Assembly: GCA_965277275.1 (NCBI GenBank)
Contig: CBDICG010000002.1
Coordinates: 1,426,001 to 1,490,000 of the forward strand
Direction: 5' to 3'
Length of the DNA: 64,000 nt
Origin: HLUCCA09 sp965277275
GTDB taxonomy: Bacteria > Pseudomonadota > Alphaproteobacteria > Rhodobacterales > Rhodobacteraceae
Made by a program: the position numbers and the translations under genes. Of this stretch, positions 42,536-51,838 are shown piece by piece (the stretch's first letter is position 1; each line of letters opens with the position of its first letter). Below the pieces are notes generated by a model. That model saw only the letters and a program-made list of their open reading frames with translations. It ran no database searches and was not told the origin of the DNA.

Positions 42536-43963
42536 CTACCCCGGCAGGGATTGGCCGAAGGATTGCACGTGCTGGCGCGCGGCGGCAAAGGTCGCGGCCC
42601 ACGCAGCCGGTTGAGGCATCGGGGTGATACGGGTGGCGGCGGTGGTGACAGGCAGGGGTGTGCCGATCCCCTCGGCGGCGAGGGCGGCGGTACCAAGAGC
42701 GGTGAGCTCCGGGTCTGACGACACGGCGATCTCACGGTTGAGACAATCGGCCAGAAACTGGCAGAACCACGGGTTCGCGGTCATGCCGCCATCAATCGAA
42801 ACCGGCGCGTGGATCGGGCAGATCTCTTCCATGGCGGCCACGACTTCGGCGGTGCGGAAGGCGATGCCTTCGAGGACCGCCTGGCAGAGATCCGATGCAT
42901 CGGTGTCGAGCCCCATGCCGAGCCATGCGCCCTTGGCGCGGCGGTCCCAATGCGGGCAGGCGAGACCCGCGAGGGCCGGCACGAACGCGAGCCCGCGCGA
43001 GATGGCGGGGGGGCGGTCGAACGTGTTGATCTCCGCCCAGTCCCGGAAGAGACCGAGGGCGCGCGCCCAGTTGACCGCGGCGGCTGCGGCGTGGAGGCCG
43101 CCGTCGAGCGCGTAGGCCGGGCCAACACCGGCGTGCTGCCATGCGACCGTGGGGAGCGCACCCGAGCCGGGCGCAGGACAGCTCTCCCCGGCAAGGGCCA
43201 GAACGAAAGCACCTGTGCCGAAGGTGATCTTGGCCGCGCCCCGCGCCGTGCAGCCGTGACCACGCAGCGCGGCTTGCTGATCGACGACACTGGCCGTCAG
43301 GGAGTGCCCCTCGATGGTCCCGAGGGATCCGGTCGTCGGGGTAATCTCGGGCAGGCAGGCCTCCGGGATGTCGAAGAGGGCACAAAGCTCCGGATCCCAC
43401 TGGCAGGTGTCGAGCCGCATCAGAGACGTCCGCGAGGCCGTTGTGACATCGGTCTCGAAACGGCCGGTGAGCCGGTGGCGGAAGAACGCGTCCGTTGTGC
43501 CGAGGCAAAGCTGGCCCTTCGCGGCCAGCTCGCGCGCGCCCGAAAGATGCACGAGGAGCCAGGCGAGCTTTGACGCGGAGAAATAGGGATCGAGGGGAAG
43601 ACCCGCGCGCTCGAGAGTGAGGGCTTCGGCACCGTCGGCCTGCAGGCGGCTTGTCTCGGGGGCCGTGCGTTCGTCTTGCCAGACGATCACGGGGCCGAGG
43701 GGAGCGCCCGTGTCGCGGTGCCAGGCCAGGCAGCTCTCACCCTGGTTGGCCAAGCCGATCGCATCGATGGGCCCATGCCCGACGGCAGCGGCGAGACCCT
43801 CGCGGAGATGCGCCAACAGCTCTTCGGCGTCGTGTTCCACCCACCCGGGCCGGGGGTACATCTGCCGGTGGGGCTTTGCGAAGACGATCCGGCGCCCGCC
43901 CTCGGCGTCAACAAGGACGGCACGGGTGCTCGTTGTGCCTTGGTCGAGGGCGAGGAGGCGCAT
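42536..43963 (-). CDS. FGGY-family carbohydrate kinase, glycerol kinase-like
   Basis: 475 residues. ATP-dependent kinase with the actin-like fold: LLALDQGTTSTRAVLVDAEG at the N-terminus, GLANQGESCLAWHRDTGAPL, ITFGTGAFVLALAGE and VSIDGGMTANPWFCQFLADC. Closest to glycerol kinases but divergent from the GlpK at 33760-35247. Terminal gene of an operon after two FAD oxidoreductases; the start at 43963 lies 3 bases from the preceding stop. Suggests a glycerol-like three-carbon polyol substrate. Confidence 0.85.
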   Translation of the reverse strand: MRLLALDQGTTSTRAVLVDAEGGRRIVFAKPHRQMYPRPGWVEHDAEELLAHLREGLAAAVGHGPIDAIGLANQGESCLAWHRDTGAPLGPVIVWQDERTAPETSRLQADGAEALTLERAGLPLDPYFSASKLAWLLVHLSGARELAAKGQLCLGTTDAFFRHRLTGRFETDVTTASRTSLMRLDTCQWDPELCALFDIPEACLPEITPTTGSLGTIEGHSLTASVVDQQAALRGHGCTARGAAKITFGTGAFVLALAGESCPAPGSGALPTVAWQHAGVGPAYALDGGLHAAAAAVNWARALGLFRDWAEINTFDRPPAISRGLAFVPALAGLACPHWDRRAKGAWLGMGLDTDASDLCQAVLEGIAFRTAEVVAAMEEICPIHAPVSIDGGMTANPWFCQFLADCLNREIAVSSDPELTALGTAALAAEGIGTPLPVTTAATRITPMPQPAAWAATFAAARQHVQSFGQSLPG

Positions 43964-43966
43964 GGG

Positions 43967-45247
43967 TCAGGGCCTTTCGAAAGCGACAGAGAGGGCGCCC
44001 CGGGCAGGTGGCAACGGCAGCAAAAGACGCCGCTCGGGGAGCGCATGCAAAGCGCGACCTGCAATCTCGTGCCCGTTGACCCGCAACGTAAGGCGCCCGG
44101 CGGCAGGACACGCAACACGGAGCTGGAGGCGACCGAAACCGCGCGTCGGCGCATTCGAGATGCGCTGCGGGACGACGTATTTCAGCGCCGTGCCCTCCAG
44201 ATCGATCGGTCTGCTCGCGGGTCGCATCCCGTTGGCGAGATCCTGCGCGATGGTCTCCGCCACCGTGCGTGCTTCCTGCCAGCACCAGCCGGCCGTCTCG
44301 ACCGGGCGCAGCAGGTTGCCCGCGGCATAGATGCCCGGGGCGGTGGTGCGTCCGGCCTCGTCAATCGCGGGGCCGCCGGTCCCGCGATCGATTTCGAGGC
44401 CGCACTGGCGCGCGAGGGTCGCTTCGGGGTGGAAGCGGCCGGTCACGATCAGGGCATCAGCGGCCAGGCGGCGGGGGCCTTGCGGTGTCGACAGCCGGAT
44501 CGCTTCGACCCAGTGCTGACCTTCGATCTCGGAGATTATGCTATCGGTGTGGAGCGGGATGCCGAGGGCGCGGGGCAGCCCTTGCGCAGGGTGGCGTGCT
44601 GTTATGCGCGATCCGGGCTCGACCATTGCGACGGGGCGAATGCTGGCGTGCCGGCAGGTCAGGATGGCGGAAAAGGCGACGAGCTCTGTCCCAAGGATCA
44701 CGGGCCGCTGGAAAGGCGGAGGATGCCCGCTATAGATGATGTTCTGCAACGCGCCGGTTGTCAGAATACCACCTGGCTTCGTACCGCCGAGGAGCCGCCC
44801 GGCGCGGGTGGTTTCGCGGCACCCCGTGGCAAGCAAAACAGCGCGCGCGTGGATCTGCTGCACGCCTGCGTCGCTCGTTACGGTGAGGATGCGTCCACCG
44901 GCGGCCTCGGCGGAGGGCGCTGAGGGCGCGGGTTCAGGCGGCACATCTGCATTCGGCACAACGGAAGTGACGGTTGTTGCGGTGTGGATTTCGGCGCCCG
45001 CGTCGACGGCCGCCGCGACGAGGCGGCGCGCATAGGCGGGGCCGAGCATCGGCCGTCGGAACTCACGCACGCCGTAGGGGGAGTGGCCACAATGCCGTGG
45101 AACGCCACCCGCCTCGGCCTCGCGCTCAAGCACCAGCACGCGTTTCAGGCCCAATGCCCGCAGGCGCGCGGCAGCGGCCAGACCGGCTGGCCCGCTGCCA
45201 ACAATGACCACGTCAGCCTCGGGCGGGAGTGCGGGGGGCCAGTTCAT
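43967..45247 (-). CDS. FAD/NAD(P)-dependent oxidoreductase
   Basis: 426 residues from the ATG at 45247 (MNWPPALPPEADVVIVGSGP). FAD motif VVIVGSGPAGLAAAARLRAL, then VPRHCGHSPYGVREF, a segment shared by small-molecule oxidoreductases that partner GlpA-like or proline/hydroxyproline/opine dehydrogenase subunits. ALLATGCRETTRAGRLLGGT and GIYAAGNLLRPVETAGWCWQ follow. It probably forms a complex with the BFD-domain protein encoded upstream (45548-47074). Substrate unknown. Confidence 0.85.
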   Translation of the reverse strand: MNWPPALPPEADVVIVGSGPAGLAAAARLRALGLKRVLVLEREAEAGGVPRHCGHSPYGVREFRRPMLGPAYARRLVAAAVDAGAEIHTATTVTSVVPNADVPPEPAPSAPSAEAAGGRILTVTSDAGVQQIHARAVLLATGCRETTRAGRLLGGTKPGGILTTGALQNIIYSGHPPPFQRPVILGTELVAFSAILTCRHASIRPVAMVEPGSRITARHPAQGLPRALGIPLHTDSIISEIEGQHWVEAIRLSTPQGPRRLAADALIVTGRFHPEATLARQCGLEIDRGTGGPAIDEAGRTTAPGIYAAGNLLRPVETAGWCWQEARTVAETIAQDLANGMRPASRPIDLEGTALKYVVPQRISNAPTRGFGRLQLRVACPAAGRLTLRVNGHEIAGRALHALPERRLLLPLPPARGALSVAFERP

Positions 45248-45547
45248 GTGCGAAGCCTGGGGCGGGCCCTGTGCACCCGGTGTCCGGGAATGCTGGGCTG
45301 AACGGCGCGGCACGGGAGAGCCCGGGAGAGCGGCTCCGCCACCCGAGGAGCCGCGCGCGCTGGTACGACTGGTGAAAACGCAACGCGGCGGCCAGCGCCG
45401 TAAGACGAAGCACGCAAGCGCAGCAAGCCCGACCTGCCTGCTTCGGTGTCAGAGGGCGCTGTGGCGGTCGCGATTGGGGACGACCGCAGGGGCGGGCCGA
45501 CCTGGCTGGGCCTGCCCAGCGCAAGCAGGGATGCCCGCACGCTCCGG
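45248..45547. other. Spacer inside the FGGY/oxidoreductase operon, no gene recognised
   Basis: 300 bases between the two FAD oxidoreductase genes, unusually long for this operon. Open frames exist on both strands, but their translations are arginine/alanine-rich shadows with no recognisable motif. Confidence 0.5.
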
Positions 45548-47074
45548 TCAGTCATGGCGCGCTGGCTCGGCGCTCGCAGGGGCGCGGCGACTGCCCGTGG
45601 CAGAGGTGTTGGCAGCCTCCGCCGGCTCGGAGAAAGGCTCCGCGACTTCGGTGGCCACGCGACCGGGGCGTGAGAGATCGGCGGCGACGTGCGGGAGCGC
45701 AGCGCTCCGGAGCTCTTGGCCAAAGGCCGCTGCGGTCAGCTCGGCGAGACGCGCGGCGCAGTGAAACCCCTGGCAACGGCCCATCGTGACGCGGGTCCGG
45801 CGCTTCAACCCGGCAAGGCTGGTTGCGGCGAGAGGGCCCGACAGGGCGGCCTGCACCTCGCGCTCGGTGACAAGCTCGCAATGGCACAGGATGCCGCCGT
45901 TGTCGGGCTTGCGCCAATCGCGTGGCGCGACCTCCGATATGTTGGGGACGCTTGGCCAGTGGATCTTGTCAGGCGGCGTATAGGCCTGGGTGCCTTCTGT
46001 CAGCCGGAAGACGTGGGCCGCCGTGCCCAAGGCAGAGCTGAGGCCGGTCGAGCGAATGCCACCGACCGTCACGTAGCTGCGGTCCGCGTGGTGGGTGATC
46101 TGGTAGTCCTTGAATTCCGTCGCAGGGCGCAGGCCTGCGTAGAGCGCGGTGATGTCTTGGTCGGCAAGCGCGGGCAGGATCTCTTCGCCGCGGTGCCGGA
46201 GGGAATCGAGCGTCTCGGGCACCAGCGTGGCCGTATCCTTGGCATCCTGATCCTCTGCGGTGGGGCCGACGAGGAGATTGCCGTAGGCTGTGGGGCAAAC
46301 GACGACACCCTTCGTGATCTTGGTGGGGACCGGCAAGAGGATGTGGCGCGTCAGCGCAAAGGCTGGCTTGTCGTAGACGATGAACTGGCCCTTGCGAGGC
46401 CGCACTGTGAAGGCGCTGTGCCCGAGAAGAACCGCGTCGATCTCGTCGCCGTAGAGGCCGGCGGCATTTATCACGAGCCGCGCGCCCAGTGTGCCATGGG
46501 CATGCGTCAGCGCCCATACCCGGCCGTCGAAGGTGCCGCCTGTGATCTCGGTGCTGCGGAAGAGCTCACAGCCATGCGCCACCGCCTGGGTGAGGTAGGC
46601 AAGGGGCGCCGACCAGGGATCGATCACATATTCACGCGGCACCCGGAAGCTCGCGCGAACGCCCGGCCCAAGGCCGGGCTCCGCGGCGCGGGTCTCCGCC
46701 TCGGTGAGCGGTTCGACATCCGCAATACCGTTGGCTTCGGCCTGGGCGATGAGGGTGGGAAGCTCGGCCTGCTGCTCGTCTGTCCAGGCGATAACAAGAG
46801 CGCCCGTCTGCAGGAGCGGGAGGTTGAGACGCTCCCGGATCTCCAGGTACTCGGCATAGCCCTCGGCGATGCAGGCCTGTTCGAGCGAGCCGGGCGGTGC
46901 GTCGAACCCGGTGTGGAGGATCGCGCTGTTGCCCTTGGACGCGCCGTCGAGAATGTCGGCGGCCTTTTCAACGAGCGCGACACGGGCTCCAGCCAGAGCG
47001 TAGCGGCGGGCGAGCGCGCAGCCGATGACGCCAGCGCCGATGATCGCGACGTCGTAGGGGCCGGGTTCTGGCAT
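45548..47074 (-). CDS. GlpA-like FAD oxidoreductase with C-terminal [2Fe-2S] BFD-type domain
   Basis: 508 residues from the ATG at 47074 (MPEPGPYDVAIIGAGVIGCA). A DAO-type FAD domain (1-360) has IIGAGVIGCALARRYALAGA, GNSAILHTGFDA and TVGGIRSTGLSSALG. A bacterioferritin-ferredoxin-like domain (about 390-445) has the four cysteines in ILCHCELVTEREV and MGRCQGFHC. The architecture matches GlpA and related glycerol-3-phosphate or 2-hydroxy-acid dehydrogenases that pass electrons to quinone. A 60-residue low-complexity tail follows. Confidence 0.87.
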   Translation of the reverse strand: MPEPGPYDVAIIGAGVIGCALARRYALAGARVALVEKAADILDGASKGNSAILHTGFDAPPGSLEQACIAEGYAEYLEIRERLNLPLLQTGALVIAWTDEQQAELPTLIAQAEANGIADVEPLTEAETRAAEPGLGPGVRASFRVPREYVIDPWSAPLAYLTQAVAHGCELFRSTEITGGTFDGRVWALTHAHGTLGARLVINAAGLYGDEIDAVLLGHSAFTVRPRKGQFIVYDKPAFALTRHILLPVPTKITKGVVVCPTAYGNLLVGPTAEDQDAKDTATLVPETLDSLRHRGEEILPALADQDITALYAGLRPATEFKDYQITHHADRSYVTVGGIRSTGLSSALGTAAHVFRLTEGTQAYTPPDKIHWPSVPNISEVAPRDWRKPDNGGILCHCELVTEREVQAALSGPLAATSLAGLKRRTRVTMGRCQGFHCAARLAELTAAAFGQELRSAALPHVAADLSRPGRVATEVAEPFSEPAEAANTSATGSRRAPASAEPARHD

Positions 47075-47233
47075 TGGCGCCTCCGATTGACGGCGCAGCC
47101 ATGCCCGAGGTGCGGGCAATTGCTGCGCAGCTATGCGTTTTCCATGCCCCAGAAGCGGCTAGGTGGTTGACACCCCTTGGGCTGCGTTCCTCTATTGCCC
47201 GGGCCGACGTGGCGTTGGCAAGGACGGGGCATG

Positions 47234-47268
47234 CCTCCGGCGGCGGTATTTTCCGCAAGAAGAAGAGC
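47234..47268 (+). repeat. Dispersed GTATTT element, copy F
   Basis: GGCGGTATTTTCCGCAAGAA core in the 288-base divergent region between the FAD oxidoreductase and TRAP operons. No G/C hairpin directly precedes it. The promoters of both operons should be in the same region; no clear operator was found. Confidence 0.5.
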
Positions 47269-47362
47269 GTGGCATGCTGTCGGGCTTGGCGCGCCACGGG
47301 GGAGCCGGGGACTTGGAAGGGGCATTGCGAGTGCGGTGGAGTACGGGACAGGCGGAGGCCGG

Positions 47363-47881
47363 ATGGCACCTGCGCTGAAGGCTTATGTGCGCGTCATCGA
47401 CCGGGTCTCCGACTATGTCGGCCTGATCGCGATGTACCTGATCTTCCTGATGATTGCGGTTCTGATCAGCGATGCCGTATCTGACAACGTGTTCGATTAC
47501 CCGATCCACTGGGGGGTGGAGCTGACGCAGTTCACACTGGCGGCCTACTACTTCATGGGTGGAGCGCGGACCTTGAAGAACGGCAATCACGTTCGGATGG
47601 ACCTATTCTATGACTACCTGACGGATGCGGGAAAGGCACGGCTCGACGCGGTGACGATCCTGTGCCTGATTTTCTACCTGCTGGTCCTGCTTTTCGGCTC
47701 GGTCTCCTCGCTCGGTTACGCGATCGAGACCGGGGAGCGGCGATTTTCGATGTGGAACCCGTCGATGATCCCAATCAAGGCACTGATGGCGGGATGCATC
47801 GTGCTGATGCTGCTGCAGTCGTTCTCGGAACTGATCAAGCACATCGCGACCTTGCGGGGCGAGGCGATCGCCGATGGATGA
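47363..47881 (+). CDS. TRAP transporter small membrane subunit (DctQ)
   Basis: 172 residues from the ATG at 47363, preceded by GGAGG. Four transmembrane helices; conserved block FTLAAYYFMGGARTLKNGNH, VRMDLFYDYL is the DctQ signature. With DctM and DctP it forms a sodium-driven solute importer. It overlaps dctM by 8 bases. First gene of the TRAP-ligase-dehydrogenase operon. Confidence 0.93.
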   Translation: MAPALKAYVRVIDRVSDYVGLIAMYLIFLMIAVLISDAVSDNVFDYPIHWGVELTQFTLAAYYFMGGARTLKNGNHVRMDLFYDYLTDAGKARLDAVTILCLIFYLLVLLFGSVSSLGYAIETGERRFSMWNPSMIPIKALMAGCIVLMLLQSFSELIKHIATLRGEAIADG

Positions 47882-49205
47882 AACTGTCGCGCTTCTGATG
47901 TTTGCCTCGATGATGGTGCTGCTGCTGACCGGGCAGCGGGTGTTCGCGGCCATCGGGTTTGTCGCGTCCGGTATGGTTCTGATGCTCTACGGGACGGGCG
48001 GGATCGAGATCCCGTTCAGCCAGGCCTTCAAGCTGTTCAACTGGTTCCCGATGCTGACGCTGCCCCTGTTCATCTACATGGGCTACATCCTTTCGGAGAG
48101 CGGGATCGCCGAGGATCTCTACCGGATGCTGCACGTCTGGTTCGGGCGGGTGCGCGGCGGTCTCGCGATCGGGACGATTTTCCTGATGGTCATCATTTCG
48201 GCGATGAACGGGTTGTCTGTCGCGGGTATGGCGATCGGGGCGACGATTGCGCTGCCCGAGATGCTGCGGCGAGGCTACGACAAGATCCTGATAACGGGGG
48301 TGGTACAAGGGGGGTCATCGCTTGGCATCCTTGTGCCGCCCTCGGTTGTCCTGGTGCTCTACGGGATGATCGCGCGCGAGCCGGTGAGCCAGCTGTGGCT
48401 GGCGGGCGTCATGCCGGGGCTACTGATGGCCGCGATGTTCACCCTCTATATCTGGGTGCGGTGCCGGATGCAGCCGAGCCTTGCCCCGGTGGTCGACGAC
48501 GCGGATCTGAACATGCCGCTTGGGGAAAAGCTGGCGTTGCTGCGCGCCGGCATCCTGCCGTTTCTCATCTTCTTCTTCATGACCGGGCTCTTCGTGATGG
48601 GCGTCACGAGCCTTGTGGAATCGGCGGCCGTTGGGGCGACAGCGGCGACGCTGGCAGCGCTCTTGAAGGGCCGCCTGACGTGGCGGGTGCTGCACGAGAC
48701 CGCGTCGAAAACGCTCGGGATTTCGTGCATGTTCCTGTGGCTCATCCTGGCGGCGCTGGCCTTCGGGGCGGTCTTCGACGGGCTGGGCGCCGTGCGCGCC
48801 ATCGAAACCCTCTTCATCACCCAGTGGGATCTCGGCCCATGGCAGGTCATCATCATGATGCAGCTCAGCTTCATCCTGATGGGGATGTTTCTGGACGATA
48901 CCGCGATGCTGGTGATCGTGGCGCCCCTCTATGTGCCGCTTGTCGGGATGCTTGATCTGGGGTTCGAGAACCAGCTGATCTGGTTTGGCATCCTCTACAC
49001 AATGACATGCCAGATCGCGTACATAACGCCGCCCTTCGGCTACAATCTCTTCCTGATGCGCAGTCTTGCGCCACCCGAGATCAAGCTCCTGGATATCTAC
49101 CGCTCGATCTGGCCCTTCGTGCTGATGATGGCGGCGACGATCGCGCTGGTGATGACCTTCCCGCAGATCGCTTTGTGGTTGCCTGAAACGCTCAATGTAC
49201 GGTGA
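47874..49205 (+). CDS. TRAP transporter large permease (DctM)
   Basis: 443 residues, about twelve transmembrane helices. FNWFPMLTLPLFIYMGYILS, GGSSLGILVPPSVVLVLYGM and FLDDTAMLVIVAPLYVPLV are DctM family blocks forming the substrate and sodium pathway. Start overlaps the dctQ stop. Normal length. Confidence 0.95.
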   Translation: MDETVALLMFASMMVLLLTGQRVFAAIGFVASGMVLMLYGTGGIEIPFSQAFKLFNWFPMLTLPLFIYMGYILSESGIAEDLYRMLHVWFGRVRGGLAIGTIFLMVIISAMNGLSVAGMAIGATIALPEMLRRGYDKILITGVVQGGSSLGILVPPSVVLVLYGMIAREPVSQLWLAGVMPGLLMAAMFTLYIWVRCRMQPSLAPVVDDADLNMPLGEKLALLRAGILPFLIFFFMTGLFVMGVTSLVESAAVGATAATLAALLKGRLTWRVLHETASKTLGISCMFLWLILAALAFGAVFDGLGAVRAIETLFITQWDLGPWQVIIMMQLSFILMGMFLDDTAMLVIVAPLYVPLVGMLDLGFENQLIWFGILYTMTCQIAYITPPFGYNLFLMRSLAPPEIKLLDIYRSIWPFVLMMAATIALVMTFPQIALWLPETLNVR

Positions 49206-49234
49206 CGCAAGAACTGAGGTAGCATGCGAGCATA

Positions 49235-49255
49235 AAGGCCCGTGAGAGGCCGTTT
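49235..49255 (+). promoter_or_regulatory. Hairpin before dctP
   Basis: AAAGGCC...GGCCGTTTT in the 72-base dctM-dctP spacer: a short stem with a T-rich 3' flank. It could partly uncouple dctP (needed in excess) from the membrane subunits. Confidence 0.35.
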
Positions 49256-49277
49256 TAGTTCAACAGAGGAGACGCTC

Positions 49278-50369
49278 ATGTCTGAGTCCAAGAAACCCCT
49301 TTCGCCGTCCGGCAAGATCCTGGCATCGCGCCGTGATTTCATGAAGAAAGCCGGCTTCGGCACTGCGGCGGCAGCCACGGGCGTGCTGGCGGCTCCCGCC
49401 ATCGTCAAGGCGCAGGCCCCGATCCGCTGGCGGCTTCAGACGTATTCGGGCGCGCCGCTCGGAGCGCACGTGATCAAGCCGCAGGTCGACGCGTTCAATG
49501 CGGCCGCGAACGGCGAGATGGAGATCGAGCTCTATTACGCCGACCAGCTCGTGCCGACGGGTGAGCTCTTCCGTGCGTTGCAGAACGGCACACTTGATGC
49601 GGTGCAGTCCGACGAGGCGACGATGGCCTCGCCCGTCGACATCTCCGTCTTCGGCGGCTACTTCCCGTTCGCCACGCGCTACTCGCTCGATGTGGCGTCG
49701 ATGTTCACGTACTGGGGGCTCGGCGACATCTGGAACGAGGCCTACTCCGAGGTGGAGAACGTCACGTGGCTGTCCTCGGGCGCCTGGGATCCGCTCCACA
49801 TCTTCACCGTCGACAAGCCGATCCGCTCGCTCGACGACATGCGCGGACTGCGCGTCTTCGGCGTGCCCACCGCGGGACGGTTCCTCAGCCGCTACGGCCT
49901 GATCCCCGTCACCGTGCCCTGGGACGACGTGGAAGTGGCGATGCGCACGGGCGAGCTCGACGGAGTGGCATGGTGCGGTTTCACTGAAGCCTACGAGGTC
50001 GGCTGGGCCGACGTGTGCAACTACGCGCTGACGAACTCGGTTACTGGTGCGTGGTTCGGCTCGTACTTCGCCAACAGCGAGAGCTGGAACAACGTGCCGC
50101 CGCACCTCCAGCAGCTCTATCGTTCCACCATAGACCAGTCGCACTACTACCGGGCTGTCTGGTACTGGGGCGGCGAAGCACTCCTGCGGACCACGGGCGA
50201 GAAAATGGAGCTTACGTCGATTCCGGCAGAGGAGTGGGCGACGGTCGTCTCCGACTCTTCCGAGTTCTGGGACGAGATCGCGGCCTCCTCCGATCGCGCC
50301 GGTCGAGTCGTCGACATCTTCAAGCAGTACGCCGCCGCGCAAGAGGCCGCCGGCTACCCGTACCGCTAA
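49278..50369 (+). CDS. TRAP transporter periplasmic solute-binding protein (DctP), Tat-exported
   Basis: 363 residues. The N-terminus carries a twin-arginine signal SRRDFMKKAGFGTAAAATGV ending in AAPAIVKAQA, so it is folded before export. The mature region has WRLQTYSGAPLGAHVIKPQV, GELFRALQNGTLDAVQSDEA and the ligand-loop LRVFGVPTAGRFLSRYG, where most relatives have an arginine contacting a carboxylate. The start at 49278 follows AGAGGAG. Ligand unknown. Confidence 0.93.
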   Translation: MSESKKPLSPSGKILASRRDFMKKAGFGTAAAATGVLAAPAIVKAQAPIRWRLQTYSGAPLGAHVIKPQVDAFNAAANGEMEIELYYADQLVPTGELFRALQNGTLDAVQSDEATMASPVDISVFGGYFPFATRYSLDVASMFTYWGLGDIWNEAYSEVENVTWLSSGAWDPLHIFTVDKPIRSLDDMRGLRVFGVPTAGRFLSRYGLIPVTVPWDDVEVAMRTGELDGVAWCGFTEAYEVGWADVCNYALTNSVTGAWFGSYFANSESWNNVPPHLQQLYRSTIDQSHYYRAVWYWGGEALLRTTGEKMELTSIPAEEWATVVSDSSEFWDEIAASSDRAGRVVDIFKQYAAAQEAAGYPYR

Positions 50370-50410
50370 AGCCACCGGCGGGGCTCTGCACGGGCCCCGC
50401 CATCCTTCCC

Positions 50411-50432
50411 CGAATTTTCGTACGAAAATTCG
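50411..50432. promoter_or_regulatory. 22-bp perfect palindrome
   Basis: CGAATTTTCGT and its exact reverse complement abut at 50421/50422, between dctP and the ligase gene, 30 bases before the ligase start. AT-rich in a G/C-rich context. Could be an operator or a terminator/processing element. Confidence 0.6.
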
Positions 50433-50462
50433 CCGCTGCTCCACCGCTGCGAAAGAGACCCG

Positions 50463-51824
50463 ATGCCAGCCAATCTCACATTCGACGCACTCAAGGAGGC
50501 CGTCGCCCGGGGCGAGATCGACACCGTTCTCACCTGTCTCGTCGACATGCAGGGCCGCCTTATGGGCAAGCGCTTTCATGCCGCGCATTTCATCGACAGC
50601 GGCTACGATGAAACCCACGGCTGCGACTACCTACTTGCCACGGACATCGAGATGTACACCGTCCCGGGCTACAAGGCGTCCTCGTGGGAGGCCGGATACG
50701 GCGACTACGTCCACAAGCCCGATCTCTCCACCCTCCGACGCGTGCCGTGGATGCCGGGCACAGCCATGGTGATGTGCGACGTGCTCGACCACCACACCCA
50801 TGCGGACGTCTCCCACTCCCCGCGCGCCGTCCTCAAGCGCCAGATCGCCCGGGCACGGGCCATGGGCTTCGAGCCGATGATGGCCACCGAGCTGGAGTTC
50901 TTCCTTTTCCAGAAGCCCTTCGACCAGCTCTGGGACGAAGGTTATCGCGATCTGCAGACGCTCGGCCGCTACAACCTCGACTACGCCATCATGGGCACCT
51001 CCAAGGAAGAAGGCGTTATGCGCGCCATCCGCAACGGGCTCTATGGTGCAGGGGTGCCGGTCGAGAATTCCAAGGGCGAGGCTGAAGCCGGCCAGGAAGA
51101 GATCAACGTCAAGTATTCCGACGCGCTCGACACCGCGGACATGCACGCCATCGTCAAGAACGCGTGCAAGGAGATCGCCCACCAGCACGGACATGGCCTG
51201 ACGTTCATGGCGAAATACGCGACCGACAAGGCGGGCTCTTCTTCCCATATCCACCAGTCGCTCTGGCAGGACGGCGCGCCTGCGTTCCTCGACGCCAGCG
51301 CAGAGCACGGAATGTCGGAGACCATGCGCCACTACATCGCCGGGCTGCTCGCACACGCGTCCGAAGTGACATACTTCCTCGCGCCCTACGTGAACTCCTA
51401 CAAGCGGTTCTGCGTCGGCATGTTCGCCCCCACCAAGGCCGTCTGGTCCACCGACAACCGTACGGCGGGCTACCGGATCTGCGGCCCGGAGACGAAAGGC
51501 ATCCGTGTCGAATGTCGCGTCGGCGGGGCGGATCTCAACCCGCATCTGGCCCTCGCCGCCCAGCTTGCCGCCGGGCTCGACGGGATCGAGCGCAAGCTGG
51601 AGCTGGAGCCCGAAATCCGCGGCGACCTCTACGAGACAGAGGCCCGGGAAATCCCGAAATCCCTGCGCGACGCCGCCGCCGCGATGCACGGCTCGGAGAT
51701 GCTGCGCACGGCGATGGGTGACGAGGTGGTTGACCATTACCACAACGCGGCGCAATGGGAGATTGCCGAGCTCGACCGGATCGTCACCGACTGGGAGGTC
51801 AAGCGCGGCTTCGAACGCGCCTGA
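50463..51824 (+). CDS. Glutamine synthetase-family gamma-glutamyl-amine ligase
   Basis: 453 residues. Catalytic C-terminal domain of the GS fold: EPMMATELEFFLF (metal-binding glutamates), GLTFMAKYATDKAGSSSHIH, DNRTAGYRICG and VECRVGGADLNPHLALAAQL. The N-terminal domain CLVDMQGRLMGKRF is of the type seen in PuuA-, GlnT- and IpuC-like enzymes that couple glutamate to amines other than ammonia. The operon context (importer, aldehyde and alcohol dehydrogenases) supports an amine or amino-alcohol substrate rather than ammonia assimilation. Confidence 0.88.
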   Translation: MPANLTFDALKEAVARGEIDTVLTCLVDMQGRLMGKRFHAAHFIDSGYDETHGCDYLLATDIEMYTVPGYKASSWEAGYGDYVHKPDLSTLRRVPWMPGTAMVMCDVLDHHTHADVSHSPRAVLKRQIARARAMGFEPMMATELEFFLFQKPFDQLWDEGYRDLQTLGRYNLDYAIMGTSKEEGVMRAIRNGLYGAGVPVENSKGEAEAGQEEINVKYSDALDTADMHAIVKNACKEIAHQHGHGLTFMAKYATDKAGSSSHIHQSLWQDGAPAFLDASAEHGMSETMRHYIAGLLAHASEVTYFLAPYVNSYKRFCVGMFAPTKAVWSTDNRTAGYRICGPETKGIRVECRVGGADLNPHLALAAQLAAGLDGIERKLELEPEIRGDLYETEAREIPKSLRDAAAAMHGSEMLRTAMGDEVVDHYHNAAQWEIAELDRIVTDWEVKRGFERA

Positions 51825-51838
51825 ACCGAGAGCCACCC

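Noticed and set aside
45213..45524. Minus-strand frame in the spacer between the two FAD oxidoreductase genes
   Set aside because: Arginine/alanine/proline-rich with no motif and overlapping frames on both strands, so I treat it as a shadow.
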